This document shows positions 47,680 through 59,837 of a stretch of DNA of 64,000 nucleotides, in pieces (position 1 is the first letter of the stretch; each line of letters begins with the position of its first letter). A program made the translations under genes and the position numbers. Origin of the DNA: Petrosia ficiformis (taxonomy: Eukaryota > Porifera > Demospongiae > Haplosclerida > Petrosiidae); assembly GCA_947044365.1 (NCBI GenBank), contig OX345636.1:36791212-36855211 (forward strand), in the 5' to 3' direction. The notes beneath the pieces were generated by a model. The model did not search any database. It was given only the letters and a program-made list of their open reading frames with translations, and was not told the origin of the DNA.

Positions 47680-48480
47680 ATTATTGTAGCTAAGTTTAAT
47701 GTGTTGTTATTCAATACTGTTACCAGTCTACTATATATGTGAACAACAGGGCTTGGAGAGACACACAATTATTCAGTATAATGCACCTTTAAACTGAAAT
47801 CCAATTCTGCATGATTTGAACATAGAAACTAGCAAATATCCTTAGATTCATTACCAATGATCTTTATTTTCCGTCACTATTAAATGCCATTGCCAGTCTA
47901 TTATACAGTGAACAATTGGGCTTGGAGAAACACACAATTAAATGGAGTTATTCAGTATAATGCACCTTTAAAATGAAATCCAATTAGGGATGATTAAAAC
48001 ATAGAAACTAGCAAAGATCCTTAGCTTCATTACTAAAGATACTTAGCTTACATCACTATTAAATACTATTACCAGACTATTATACAGTGAACAATTGGGC
48101 TTGGAGAGACACACAATTAAATGGAGTTATTCAGTATAATTTTTATTTATTTATTAAATAATAATGATAATTTAATAATAAGAAATAAAAAATAAAAATT
48201 AATAAGTACACAAAGGAAAGGAAATCATTTAATATGTAGATACCCTACCCTCTATGAGAGCAAGGTCAAAGTTATAAAGTATAATGCACCTTTAAAATGA
48301 AATCCTATTAGGAATGATTAAAACATAAAAACTAGCAAAGATCCTTGGCTTCATTATCAAAAATGTGTCGCTTTAAATGCTGTGACTAGTCGAGATACAG
48401 TGAACAACAGGGCGTGGAGACACGTACAATTAAATAGAGTTATTCAGTATAATGTACATTTAAAAGGAAATCCAGTTAGG
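47680..48480. repeat. ~178-bp tandem repeat in the right palindrome arm
   Basis: About four units in reverse orientation (AGTGAACAATTGGGCTTGGA, AATGAAATCCAATTAGG, CTAGCAAAGATCCTTAGCTT). An AT-rich block not present in the left arm is inserted at about 48140-48280. Confidence 0.85.
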
Positions 48481-48913
48481 GATCAATGGACATAGAAATT
48501 TAATTTCACTTTACGTTTAGTTTACAAATTAAAAGATCTTTAGATGTGATCACTATAGATACTAATGTCTAATGTGCTAATGCATTACACAGCTTGATGA
48601 TAACTACATTAAATATTGAGTATAATGTACCTTTAAATCAGGGTAGAATCGTGTATAACAAAGCAGCAAATTAAAGTTTCTCAACTTAGAAACTACCATT
48701 ATTCTTTCATTGTTAATATTCCATGCAACTATTCTGCAACACAGAGAAGAACAAGAGATCAGTGAAGAGAAATACGAGTGACACAACCATTGAGCTGCTT
48801 AGCTCAACAATTAAACTAGTGGGTGTGGCTGCGACGAGCTGTAATATATCCACGTCCCGATGATTGATCCTTAAGTCGGATCCGAAGCCTGAATTTGATC
48901 ACCTTAATACCTC

Positions 48914-49051
48914 GCAATGTATGCACGTCCCGATGATAGTCTCGCGCGCAGACATTTTGCGAGCGGCGGAAACGTTTGGAGAAACTGCTTCAATTTTTGT
49001 GACATAAAGGAATGTAATTAGGGTTTCAATCACGTGATTTAGTGCGAGAAA
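48914..49051 (+). promoter_or_regulatory. Proposed promoter / 5' UTR of the DUF6589 gene
   Basis: 138 bp with unusual CpG content for this window (TCTCGCGCGCAGACATTTTG, GAGCGGCGGAAACG). The motif CACGTCCCGATGAT at 48919 repeats one just inside the palindrome (48853). The role is inferred from position. Confidence 0.35.
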
Positions 49052-50619
49052 ATGTCCGTCTGTTTAGTGTGCAACACAGCAGTTGGTGCGGGTAAACGAA
49101 AGTATTTAGATGTCTCTACAGAGCCATTACTGAGTAATAGGGAAATACTTGTGCGGGGCCGGGTCAGGATGAAGAAGAAGTTAATGCATTTTTACGAAAA
49201 TATTGCATGGTATGCAAAGGAAAGTGCTATACCAGTGTAGAAAAGTTAGTCAAGTTAAGGTTGTACTAGGGGGAGGGGTAGATGAAACTCCAATCGGTTT
49301 CTAGTTTTGCCAGCTTCTTGCTGCATACAATCTGGTTCAATTCTGTATCTTTTGGAAGCCACACCCACCTGGGGGTATAATTATTGGGCCTAAATGTTTT
49401 CACTGATCGTAGGCGGGAAACCCTGGCAGGGTAACTAAAGTTGCTCTCTGAGAAAGATTGGAGTTTGATAGTGTCTAGAAAGGTAGATTTTATGGTTTCA
49501 GTGAAAAGCTACAGAATTCAGCTTTCTTCAGCCTCTTGTAAGTATAAAAGTAAAATGAATTTTCAGAAAACGGCTCTATTTGTTTTCTCAAAATGCATTG
49601 TACTTGGTGCACGCCATGATTGGTGGGCGTGGCTTTCTTGGTTTTGTACTTATTGCGATTGCAAAAATGGACATTTTTCCAACACTCTGTCTTCCAGACA
49701 AATATAAAGATCATGAGAAGATATGAAGGTTGCTAATACACCAGGTTAGAGTCATATTATATAATATTCTATTTTGAAAGTGATTGGAGTTGCATCCGCC
49801 CACTCCCTAGTACTACCTTAAAAAAGGAGTAGGAACAGTTAGATAATGAGCTGAGAGAGAAAGTTACCAGCTGTTTTATACACAACAATCCAGTCACAAG
49901 AACACGTACCAAGCGACCATGTGGTTCTGACTTTGACACACCAGTCAGACAGAAGAGAGTGAGAATGGAGTTAGATACCCCAACCAAACAAGTTATTTCA
50001 CAAACAGTATGTGGGGATAGTCCAGTTGTATCAGTGAGTTTAATACATGATTGATGATGTATGACACATTATTGAATGTTTCTGTATAATTATATGGGTT
50101 ATCGTTAAAAGGAAACATGCACATAGAGTTCACTGAAGAGTTTAGGTAGATCTGTAGGAAGAAAAAATAGGAAGTCAATAGTCAATCAAGTAATGAAGAA
50201 TAAGCACATGAGAGAGAAAATAACAGTCAAAGTTGGTGAAGTAATGCGTAAAGAATTAATTGAGACCTGCATGCCCAAAAGTAACTCTGCTTACAGAAAT
50301 AAAAGTCTTTCTGTCATCCACGAATTTAATTGGACAAAACTTGCTACAGATTTAAAACAAACTGCTCCAACTCTTTCTACCATCTTGTACAAGTGTGCCG
50401 GTGCAAAGAGATCAGTAATACGACCAGGAAGTATAGAGATTGTAGTTGCTGTTACAGCTGGTGTTCTGCTGCGAAACAGCAGTCAGAGAGCAAACATTAT
50501 CCAGCGTTTATTTTCTCTGCTGTTATATGCTAGTCACGCTCCAAAACAGGTAATATACATATCTATAATATACAATTATAATTATGTTATATTATATTAA
50601 AATTATTATAATTATAATA

Positions 50620-50695
50620 ATTATTACTAACCCTTGCCCGCGTGGGTGGAGGGTTATTGTAATCAGTTTTTCTCTGTGTGTGTGTGTCTGTCTGT
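50620..50695 (-). repeat. End fragment of the 29.4/33.4-kb dispersed repeat
   Basis: CCCTTGCCCGCGTGGGTGGA followed by GGGTTATTGTAATCA is the reverse of the terminal block TGATTACAATAACC...GCAGGCAAGG of the copy at 29400-29800. A TG/TC run follows. It lies in an intron of the DUF6589 gene. Confidence 0.6.
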
Positions 50696-51782
50696 CATAT
50701 TACAATTATTTAATATATATTATATATAATGTACAATCATACATACAAATGAATCTGTGAATAATTGACTAAGTGTTTTGTGCATTATAGAGAGGTAGCC
50801 CAGTTAAAAAATGTATTAGAACTATAGGTGAAAATTCACTTTTAGGACCTGTAAACTATAGAGGTTGGGATTTATTCATATATTATGTTATAATAATTAC
50901 TGTTGTAATTATTATTGTAACATCTTTGTCTTCCAACAGCTGTTTACAAGATTACAAAGAGCTGGTATTTGTTTGTCTCATAAGAGCACAATTTCCTTAG
51001 TTGATGAGCTGGGTAAAGATTTCGACCAACCAGTAAAGAAGTGGTGTGATATCATTTGTAATCATTTGTGGAAGGTATTCAATTTCATTGTCCATATATT
51101 ACATGTATGTATAGTGTAGATGTCTCAGACTGTATGTATCTACAGTTTATAATGATCACAAACATCAGTATTGTATTTCTGTCTGATGTGAAGTAGTGTA
51201 TTATATTCTCTAGACTAATTCAGATAGCCAGTTGATTGAATGTGAAGAGCCAAATCAAAACAGTAACATGGATGTTGATGGTGTGAATTCATCTCCTATG
51301 GAAGAGAGTTCGTCAAGTGGTTCAGAAGGAATTGAAGCACCATCTTTCTCACCGATTTCTAGTCCTGATTCCATTTCGTGCATTGAATATTCAAGTGACA
51401 GTTCAATCCATGGTTCATCAGATACCAGTATACCTGTTACTACAAGCATTCCTACATTCAAATTGGTGGGGGACAATATAGACAAAAATGTAAAACCTCG
51501 ACATGAAAGCAGTCAACAGCATACCAAATCACTTCACTACTTTCATTCCTATGCTGTTAGGGACCGAACTGATGTTGCAAGTCTGGATGATAACCATGGT
51601 ATTCCAGCATAGATGTAAATGTGGTACTACCAACTACAGATGATAAGGCGAATTTAATAGAGAATATGGTCATACTGGCAGGACGGGTAATAAGAAAGCA
51701 CTGTTGTTTCTTCAAGAAGCATGTGAAATGTGTTGAGCCTCACATTAAGCACACATACTCCAAGGAAATGGCACAGAAATCT

Positions 51783-51940
51783 GTTCTTCAAAAGAACACC
51801 TAATGGAACCTGCATTACCTCTAACTTATCCTATTACTATTACTATTACATATTACTATTACCTCATGTCTGTGTACATGTACATTTATAAACATGTACT
51901 TGTAACCATGCAGGTTCCATTAGGTGTTCTTTTGAAGAAC
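51783..51940. repeat. Perfect 33-bp inverted repeat straddling an intron
   Basis: 51783-51815 is the exact reverse complement of 51908-51940. The right copy is the first coding bases of an exon (VPLGVLLKN). The left copy begins precisely at the proposed GTTCTTC donor. The 131-bp intron therefore starts with an inverted copy of the downstream exon start, then (TTACTA)-rich sequence. Confidence 0.9.
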
Positions 51941-53558
51941 GAAGTGCGACATGAAGACATGGTCAGTATCTTGGAGCATTTACAGCAGTATGTTCCTAAG
52001 AATTCAATGGAGCAATGGGTTACTGATCCAGATGATCAAGAAGAAGTACAACTCGTGTTGAATAGATTTCACAACATTCTATTTGGCGGAGACCAATTGA
52101 CAGTGGAAAGGGCCACAGGGAGTAAAAGAGACAGAAGTAATGAGTGCAGGGGAAGTGAAAGATTAGAGGTCCAGTTATTGAGGATTGGCATGCTAAAGTG
52201 TGTCTACTCAAAGTATGTTAGCTGAAATTGCGTGTTCGCTTTAATGCAGGGTTAGAATACAGAAAACAAAATGTATTCCAAAATGTAAATGCAAATATTT
52301 CTAGTATAGAAATATATTTATACATTATTATTACATTTAGCTTAATAGATAAATCAACTATTCATTGTTAGAATATCTATATAGGTTATATGGAAATGAT
52401 TGTATAAGACCTCTTCTGGTATGGATGGTGGGACACTTTTTCAGTTGCGAAATCTTCTGAAGAGAAGAAGTGTAACAGCGAAAATACGATCAGACCCTAC
52501 AGCATGCGAAGAATTTTTTCTCCTTGTAGTGGAAGCACACATTTTATGTGCAGCGATGAAGGAATTTGGGTTGCTTTCTGTTGATGTTACTCCTAACAAT
52601 GACCAGTTCAACTCGAAAAACTTTGTGGACCAATCTCAGGAAAAGAGACAGGAAGTATTTCTAATGGCTGTTCGAAAAGTAATAGATAAATTTGTCTATT
52701 GTATTGAACCAGAGAAATGTATAAAAGAGACTGACCATGTCTATGCATATGCAAAAGAAGTGCTGTCCTTAGGACTTTTGTTTATAGAGTTTGCTGATGC
52801 CATCCGTGAAGGTGATGGCTTATGGATTTTACGATGTTGGAGGTACATGCTGTTCTTGTTTAAGGCTAGCAATAAAACAAAATATTCTGTTCAAGCTTTC
52901 ACAATGCTTTCACAGTACCACTTTTTGTTTAGTAAAAGGCTATCCCATCAATTACTGTGGAGTAGGACTATTAATGTGCATGGGAGACCAGGGAAAAATG
53001 TGCCAATGGACTTGCACATGGAACATCTAAATAGGGAGCTGAAAGCGGCTATTAGTCATCTTGGAGCAAATGTAATGGAAACTACTATTCAGAGGGTTGG
53101 ATTATGTAAACTGATAGATATAAAAACTCATTACGACACCTGTTCTGGTATTGCTCACGAAACGGGGCATCATTCGTCTGCCTCAACCTCAAAAGATTTA
53201 GAGTTGATCATTAAACAGCTGAATGATTCCAACAGTTTCACAGAATCAATGCACAGAAAGCACACACAGTTTCCACAATTTACAGAAAATATTGCATCCA
53301 AACTTGCCAAAAAGGAACTTTATTCATGGATGACCTCTCAAGTTCGTAAATTAATCACATAATAAATAAATTAACTCATGTAACTTAACTCTTTGTGTAG
53401 TGTACATATAATTGCTCAAGATGTAACAGTTTTCATGCACGATAATACATCAGAACTATTAGTTTTAAAATTGATTATCCATTTATTATATAATACATCA
53501 TTACTGTTATTACTTAAAATTGTTTATTCATTTATAATATAATGAAGTGAAGATAGTA

Positions 53559-54864
53559 CTAAAATCTACATTTTGAACATTTACATAATATGGTACAAAT
53601 GTCACAACACATATAACCAAAGGGTTTTTCTGATGTGTATCCAAAGTCCTTAAACAGAACATCTCTTCTACAGAGTTCCTTGTTGCGACAATACGAAACA
53701 ATGCTCTTGTCCATGTATCCATAACTGATGTCCCTCCTTGAGTAAAACAAAATTGCATTGGCAACATGACCATCCCTTCCTGCCCTTCCTGTTTCTTGTA
53801 TATAAGACTCAGCATCTGATGGCAGGCCCCAGTGAATGATTCTGTGGACATTTGGGCAGTCAATTCCTAATCCAAATGCCACTGTTGCAATAACTATTCT
53901 AAGCCTGCTAGTATTGGAGCAGAAATTTTTCAAAATTGACATTTTAATACTGGAAGTATTACAAGCAGTGAACATATCAACAATTCTAAATCTTGCCACA
54001 TCTGGAAACCCAATTGGGTCAGTCATTTCTTTTCCTAGCCTATCCTTAAAGTACAGATACAAATGGTTAAAATCATTGTAAGTTTGGCCAAAAATTATAG
54101 TTTTCTCACTTTCGTTCCTATTCTTAAGTAATTCTTCAACAACTGGAGCAAAAACCTCTTCCATCTCTTGTTCTTTTTCAATAACAGTATACCTTATATT
54201 AGGTTTGTCAGGGGATCTGACAATCATGACAGGATCATACATTCCAAGTAGACGGCTCACATTTTCTCGTGTAGCTGTAGAAGCTGTTGCTGTTAGACTC
54301 ATAATCCTTAACCTGATTGGGAAGAAACCTCTTAAGTCTCCATGTTTGCTAAACTCTTTACGAAAATCACTACCCCTGTGTTGATGATAATAACAAATCA
54401 AATAAAACCCATGAGTATAATGTGTTAATGCAAGTGCTATTAACACTTACCACTTTTTCACACAATGTGCCTCATCAACTACTAAGCCTACCAAACGTTT
54501 ACAAAGAGAAGGACTCTGAAACACATCAGTCCAGTTCTTGTCAGTTAAAATCAGTTCTGGTGAAGTGAAGATTACTTGAAACTTCCCTTTGATTACCAGG
54601 TCTTTCATATCACAGTTGTCTGAGTCACCACGACTTACATGAACAGCACTTACTCCCTTACTATTTAGAGACCTAACTTGGTCATTCATAAGTGCCACTA
54701 GAGGACTAATAACGATGATAATAGAGTAGGAAGTGTCATGATGTTGCAATGCATCGAACAGCACAGGTAAACAAGTGTAACATAAAGTTTTCCCAAACCC
54801 TGTAGGCAAACACATCGTTTTCTTCGACAAATTTTCTAATTGCTAGTTCCTGCTCTCTCTTCAT
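53559..54864 (-). CDS. RecQ-like DEAH helicase, two exons, with an apparent N-terminal frame break
   Basis: The first exon (54864-54451) contains a Q-motif-like KREQELAIRKFVEENDVF, then Walker A CLPTGFGKTLCY, SPLVALMNDQV, VIFTSPELIL and the Walker B VVDEAHCVKKW. The second exon (54375-53559) has LTATASTATREN, IVIATVAFGLGIDCPNV, IHWGLPSDAESYIQETGRAG (motif VI) and a C-terminal Cys cluster CRNKELCRR ... CCDIC ... CKCSKC. The intron at 54450-54376 is GT-AG. The Q-motif block and Walker A are in different frames, as if about 8 bp were lost near 54800. It ends 196 bp from the convergent DUF6589 gene. The activity expected of the family is ATP-driven 3'-5' DNA unwinding. Confidence 0.8.
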
Positions 54865-54885
54865 GTAGTATATATAGCATGCTAA

Positions 54886-55013
54886 CAGGTCCTATATACA
54901 AAGTAAAGGACCTGAGTTTTGTGTCCAAGGATGTGATATAGCCCGAGTCTGTTAGGGTTATATCACATCTGAGGACACAGAACAAGGGTCCTATATTCAG
55001 TATATAGGACCTA
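54886..55013. repeat. Hairpin repeat upstream of the helicase
   Basis: AGGTCCTATATACAAAG ... GGATGTGATATAGCCCGAG is mirrored by TTAGGGTTATATCACATC ... GGTCCTATATTCAGTATATAGG. Arms are about 58 bp with short mismatches. Confidence 0.75.
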
Positions 55014-55139
55014 TTAGCATACTATATACAATATATAGTATGATGGTGAGATCTCCTGCATAGTGTGCACATGAAAGGTCTATATACAATAAATAGAACT
55101 CACCACTTCAAAGGGATGATGTCACCATCATACTATATA

Positions 55140-55730
55140 TGTACAGTGAAACCTCTATAATGAGGACACCATTGGGACCAGCTCAAAGTGTCCTTATTAT
55201 AGAGGTGTCCTCATTTCAGAGGTTTATTATTATCTTTACCTATATTGTCAAAAACATTAGTTTTAGTGTTATATCTTCTTCTTCTTGATTGTTATCAAAC
55301 TGTGACATAAATTCACTTTCCCAGTTATCATCAGCAAAGTCTTGACATAGCTACAGGTACATTATTGTTGCCTGTGGCAAACTCTTCTGCAGAGCAGTAT
55401 TTATATTATCTGTGTTTCCGAAATGTTCCAAAAGTTTATGTCGATAGACTAAAAGCACTGATTGTTAGACTTCAAGATTGGATACAGTGAAGATAGTGTA
55501 ATTAATAATAATATAAATATTATTGATATATAATAATTTTGAAAAAATTAATTATACTGTCCGCAATATAGAGTGGGTTATAATATCAATGGGGGCGTGA
55601 TATGTGTCCGGTATACGGAATAGCGAGGTGTCCGTATTTCAGAGGGTTCCAATCTATGGGCGTCTATGGAAGTGTGTTTGGGACTGCAAGAAAGTGTCCG
55701 TCTTAGAGAGGTGTCCGCTAACGGACACCA
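55140..55730. repeat. pogo/Tigger-type MITE remnant
   Basis: The left end reads TACAGTGAAACCTCTATAAT then GAGGACACC. GTGTCCTCATTTCAGAGGTT and GTGTCCGTATTTCAGAGGGTT lie internally. The right side has AGTGTCCGTCTTAGAGAGGT and GCTAACGGACACC. CAGTG...CCTCTATAA...GGACACC is typical of pogo-like TIRs. No coding sequence. Confidence 0.6.
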
Positions 55731-56089
55731 CATGAAACATATGTGAATGCAGACTTGCATATTCAGCAATACTAATCAGCATATCATTGGAATCAAGTGA
55801 GTATGCAGGATTGGCTACTAAGCAAATCCAGACTCAGCATAAGTCTGCATGTGGACACTTTCAGGATACTACAGTTATGCAGTTACTGCATAATCAGTAC
55901 ACATATTAGTGAATACTCTCTGCATTTTCACAACATTCATTTGGTATGCATATAGGTATACCTATCCTTTGAATTCTATATAATTATTAATAATTATTAT
56001 TATTAATTAATGTGTAATTAAATTTGAATCATAAAATTTAATATTATGCAAAAGAGACCAAAGAAACTAAATAAATAATTATTATTGTT

Positions 56090-59000
56090 TTAGTCTGAAA
56101 AAGAATCTGAGTTGTAATCAAGTTCATCGATATCATCAGTACTATAGCTAGTGCTGGTACTAGTACTGCCGGATTCTTGAGATAGTACTTGAGTGTCTGT
56201 ACCCGTTGTAGCAGTTGGATCTTCATCCACAGAAATGAACGCAGTGGGGCAATCAGTTGGCGGTGGTCTCTTTGAAGGTGATCCTGCTCTCCGAATTTTT
56301 GCTTCTACCCACTTGGACTTCCTCTTTTTTTCATGACGAACATCCAACTTATGGAAAAATGAATTTAAACCTAACCAAGGAACGAAAAAAGGAAAATAAA
56401 TTAAAATGATGAATAATATGGTATCCTAAAGCCAGGATTTCATAATAATTAATTAATAACTACAGCTATATGTACATTTACATATTTATTAATATAGTAT
56501 ATAAGATATCATTGTAGAGAAACAAAAATTACAAGAAAATGTGCAGCACAAAAATAATTATGCATTATTTAAACAAAATAGTTTTACTGCGGCCCATATA
56601 GACAAAGAATCCACACGGACAGTACATGGGTATAAATATGGTGAAACAAGAAGGTAATTCACATTAAAATGAGTACGATATATACGTACAACATACTGAC
56701 AGATACATGAGTAACATATATAACACAATGACAACTATGGTAGAAAGTAATTCACAATTTCATATTACACTGACAGATACCTGTGTAAGATATCCACAAA
56801 GCATAACGTGAACGACAACTAAATATGACAAAAATTATTCACATTACACTGACAGATACCTGAGTAAGATATCCACAAAGCATAACGTGAACGACAACTA
56901 AATATGACAAAAATAATTCACATTACACTGACAGACACCTGAGTGAGATATCCACAAAGCATAACGTGAACAACGACAACTAAATATGACAAGTATTATT
57001 CACATTACACTGACAGATACCTGAGTAAGATATCCACAAAGCATAACGTGAACAACGACAACTAAATATGACAAATATTATTCACATTACACTGACAGAC
57101 ACCTGAGTGAGATATCCACAAAGCATAACGTGAACAACGACAACTAAATATGACAAGTATTATTCACATTACACTGACAGATACCTGAGTAAGATATCCA
57201 CAAAGCATAACGTGAACAACGACAACTAAATATGACAAATATTATTCACATTACACTGACAGATACCTGAGTAAGATATCCACAAAGCATAACGTGAACA
57301 ACGACAACTAAATATGACAAAAACAATTCACATTACACTGACAGATACCTGAGTAAGATATCCACAAAGCATAACGTGAACGACAACTAAATATGACAAA
57401 TATTATTCACATTACACTGACAGATACCTGAGTAAGATATCCACAAAGCATAACGTGAACGACAACTAAATATGACAAAAACAATTCACATTACACTGAC
57501 AGACACCTGAGTGAGATATCCACAAAGCATAACGTGAACAACGACAACTAAATATGACAAGTATTATCACATTACACTGACAGATACCTGAGTAAGATAT
57601 CCACAAAGCATAACGTGAACAACGACAACTAAATATGACAAATATTATTCACATTACACTGACAGATACCTGAGTAAGATATCCACAAAGCATAACGTGA
57701 ACGACAACTAAATATGACAAAAATAATTCACATTACACTGACAGACACCTGAGTGAGATATCCACAAAGCATAACGTGAACAACGACAACTAAATATGAC
57801 AAAAATAATTCACATTACACTGACAGATACCTGAGTAAGATATCCACAAAGCATAACATGAACAACGACAACTAAATATGACAAAAATAATTCACATTAC
57901 ACTGACAGATACCTGAGTAAGATATCCACAAAGCATAACGTGAACGACAACTAAATATGACAAAAATAATTCACATTACACTGACAGATACCTGAGTAAG
58001 ATATCCACAAAGCATAACATGAACAACGACAACTAAATATGACAAAAATAATTCACATTACACTGACAGATACCTGAGTAAGATATCCACAAACCATAAC
58101 GTGAACAACGACACAGTGACAGAAAGACATTTCACAGTGTGTATACTGACAAATTAGAGAGAAAAAAGAAGTGATCATAGTCTGCTCACTTTGTGAACGC
58201 CACGGCAGTGAATGCGTAACAATAACATTTTCATCTTCATGATCGCTCTCATCAGTCATAAAATCGACAGTAACTTTCTTCCAAACTGGTTGTTCAGAGG
58301 ACTTGACATAACTTCCTCTACGATCAAAGAGCTATTGTAAAAGAGATAGAAAGCACATTTGAAGTCATTGATCTAGTTATCATTATCCTTACTCGGTGAC
58401 GGCGGGCACATCCTCTCCTGTCCTTCTTCCTTTTCTTAACTATATCTAATTGTGCTCCAGCTGCTGATAACTCTCTGTAGGAGCGCTTTTGTGTTTCAAA
58501 GTGGCGATGAATTGCACCTATAATTGTATTTAATACTTTGTCTTGGAAATTATAGAACTTACGATGAAGATCATGAGCATTATAACTGAACTCTTTCATT
58601 TCCTTCTTTATTTCGTCAAATATCCTTTTGTTATTTACGTGGTCAGCCCTATTGAATAGAAGCAATTAAGAGGATGTATTAACCCAAAAGCACAGAATAT
58701 TTTACTTGCCAAGTTAATTATATTTATTACAGTCACAAGCTAAGTCTATCTGAACATATTGGTTAAGTACATTCAAAATATACACTTAAGTACAGTATAC
58801 TTATTGCACTTGTACCTTTCATCGAAATCAAATTCTTTGTCCAGTACAGAGTAGCAAGATTTAACTTTTTCCTACAAAAATATAAATCACATAACTTATA
58901 CACACTATGTAGTAAATCACAGTGAACATAACTTCTTTAAAATTTTGGTTATATATTTCATAGATGTGGAGGAATTTTACTATATAGAGTATAAATGCAC

Positions 59001-59754
59001 TTCACATACCATAATTATAGTACTATAAGTCTCATTAGCAATCCCAGTATAAAGTCATCAACCACAAGTGTAATATCAGTTTCTTATAATATAGTAACTC
59101 AACAAATAGATTTAATAAACCAAAGAATTTATACAACAAGAGAACATATGGATAAACAACATAAGGTCCATTTATAGTAACAATCAAGTGATATTAATTT
59201 ACACCTAAAGTACAAGTAATCAAATGGTACACAGCTCTGCATCAGTGGTGATATGCCACAACAAGATATCACTGTAAAATTAATTATCTGAATGCAATTT
59301 GTCAGTTTTACTACAATTACAATAATAGAGTTGTAGCCAGTAATCTCAACTTCATATTCTTACAATAAATTTCCAGATGCTAACTACATTATAGTTTTAG
59401 TTCACTAGTTGAATTACAAGATATCTGGGACTTATATGGTATGCCAATCATTACTGCATCTATGTCTCATGCAACAATAACCGTATATCTTACCAACATA
59501 TCCTTCACAACTTTTTTGCTTTTTTTACAACCAGCGTTGTGGTCAATTGCTTGTGATTTCTCCAATGTTTCAATTTTATCTGTCAGAACATTAATTTGAC
59601 TGGCTTGATTGTCCAGTTTATCCAAGATGGACTCTAAAATCCTCTGTTGGTTATTCAGCAACTGCTTAGATGAAATTTCAGGCGAAATTGGAGTTGAAGA
59701 AGATAAAGAAGAAGAACGTCGAGGAGTAGTTGAAACATAGCATCTACCAGACAT
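56090..59754 (-). CDS. Partner gene of the CMC element (five exons, 331 aa)
   Basis: Exons: 59754-59494, 58871-58816, 58648-58393, 58331-58190, 56370-56090, all with GT-AG sites and matching phases (0, 2, 0, 1). The N-terminus is Ser/Thr-rich, then a coiled coil (NNQQRILESILDKLDNQASQ ... LTDKIETLEKSQ). The middle is basic (DIVKKRKKDRRGCARRHRVR), followed by KKVTVDFMTDESDHEDENVI, THSLPWRS and a conserved-looking LNSFFHKLDVRHEKKRKSKW. The C-terminus is an acidic Ser/Asp tail ending at a stop at 56090. I do not know a named family. A DNA-binding accessory role like TnpA is inference from layout, basic stretch and coiled coil. The last intron contains the minisatellite. Confidence 0.75.
56694..58112. 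repeat. Minisatellite, about 18 units of 79 or 82 bp
   Basis: The unit is ACTGACAGATACCTGAGTAA / GATATCCACAAAGCATAACG / TGAACGACAACTAAATATGA / CAAAAATTATTCACATTAC (79 bp). An AAC insertion after TGAAC makes the 82-bp form. Units begin near 56768, 56846, 56925, 57007, 57089, 57171, 57253, 57335, 57414, 57493, 57574, 57656, 57735, 57817, 57899, 57978 and 58060, preceded by one diverged unit at about 56694. The variant CAGACACCTGAGTGAG always occurs with the 82-bp form. The array lies entirely in the last intron of the partner gene. Confidence 0.95.
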
Positions 59755-59837
59755 GGTGATTTCAAGATTTCCCGCTCAGTATATTATGGGCGTGCGCACT
59801 GCTACCAAAAATTATAGATCGACGTACTCGATTATAC
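59755..59837. promoter_or_regulatory. Shared divergent promoter of the CMC element
   Basis: Only 83 bp separate the two start codons. The sequence has TATATTATGGGCGTGCGCAC and AAAATTATAGATCGACGTAC, i.e. a GC-richer patch in AT-rich surroundings. A bidirectional promoter is inferred from spacing; untranslated leaders must be very short or overlapping. Confidence 0.5.

Larger units (their letters stand above)
41425..48913. repeat. Large imperfect palindrome (foldback), arms 4.5 and 2.5 kb
   Basis: The outer ends are GAGGTATTAAGGTGATCAAA at 41425 and its reverse complement ending at 48913. Inner ends are near 45903 and 46420, with a ~515-bp loop. Matching blocks occur all along: 41561-41743 equals 48786-48604 reversed with few changes, 45385 (GTCTACACCGGGATACCC) pairs with 47060, and 45720-45830 pairs with 46640-46750. 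The left arm is longer because it has more tandem units and the 1.17-kb insertion at 42503. No target-site duplication is visible. It could be a foldback transposon or an inverted duplication. Confidence 0.9.
49052..53362 (+). pseudogene. DUF6589-family gene, multi-exon, with frame breaks
   Basis: Exons: 49052-49259 (CxxC ... KYCMVCKGKCY zinc-binding start), 49839-50033, 50127-50549, 50940-51074, 51214-51782, 51914-52212, 52385-53362. Family signatures are GDNIDKNVKPR, SLHYFHSYAVRDR, KYSKEMA-like HTYSKEMAQKS, VPLGVLLKNE, GGDQLTVERA, IEDWHAKVCLL, FFLLVVEAHIL and DLHMEHLNRELKAAISHLGA. DUF6589 is known from sponges, cnidarians and fungi and its function is unknown. Frame shifts are needed near 49160, 51610 and 52165 and there is a TGA at 52397, so it is probably a pseudogene, unless these are sequence errors. 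A polyadenylation-type AATAAA lies at about 53364. Confidence 0.8.

Noticed and set aside
41561..48786. Two nearly identical 60-residue open frames (MCHS..FSSLISCSSLCC) as a small gene pair
   Set aside because: They are the two arms of the large palindrome. No other evidence of coding, and the rest of the arms has no open frames.
49441..49707. An extra exon of the DUF6589 gene
   Set aside because: The open frame has no similarity to the family and lacks splice sites in phase. It is probably intron.
56694..58112. CRISPR array
   Set aside because: The whole 79/82-bp unit is repeated, with no unique spacers. It is a tandem minisatellite in a eukaryotic intron.
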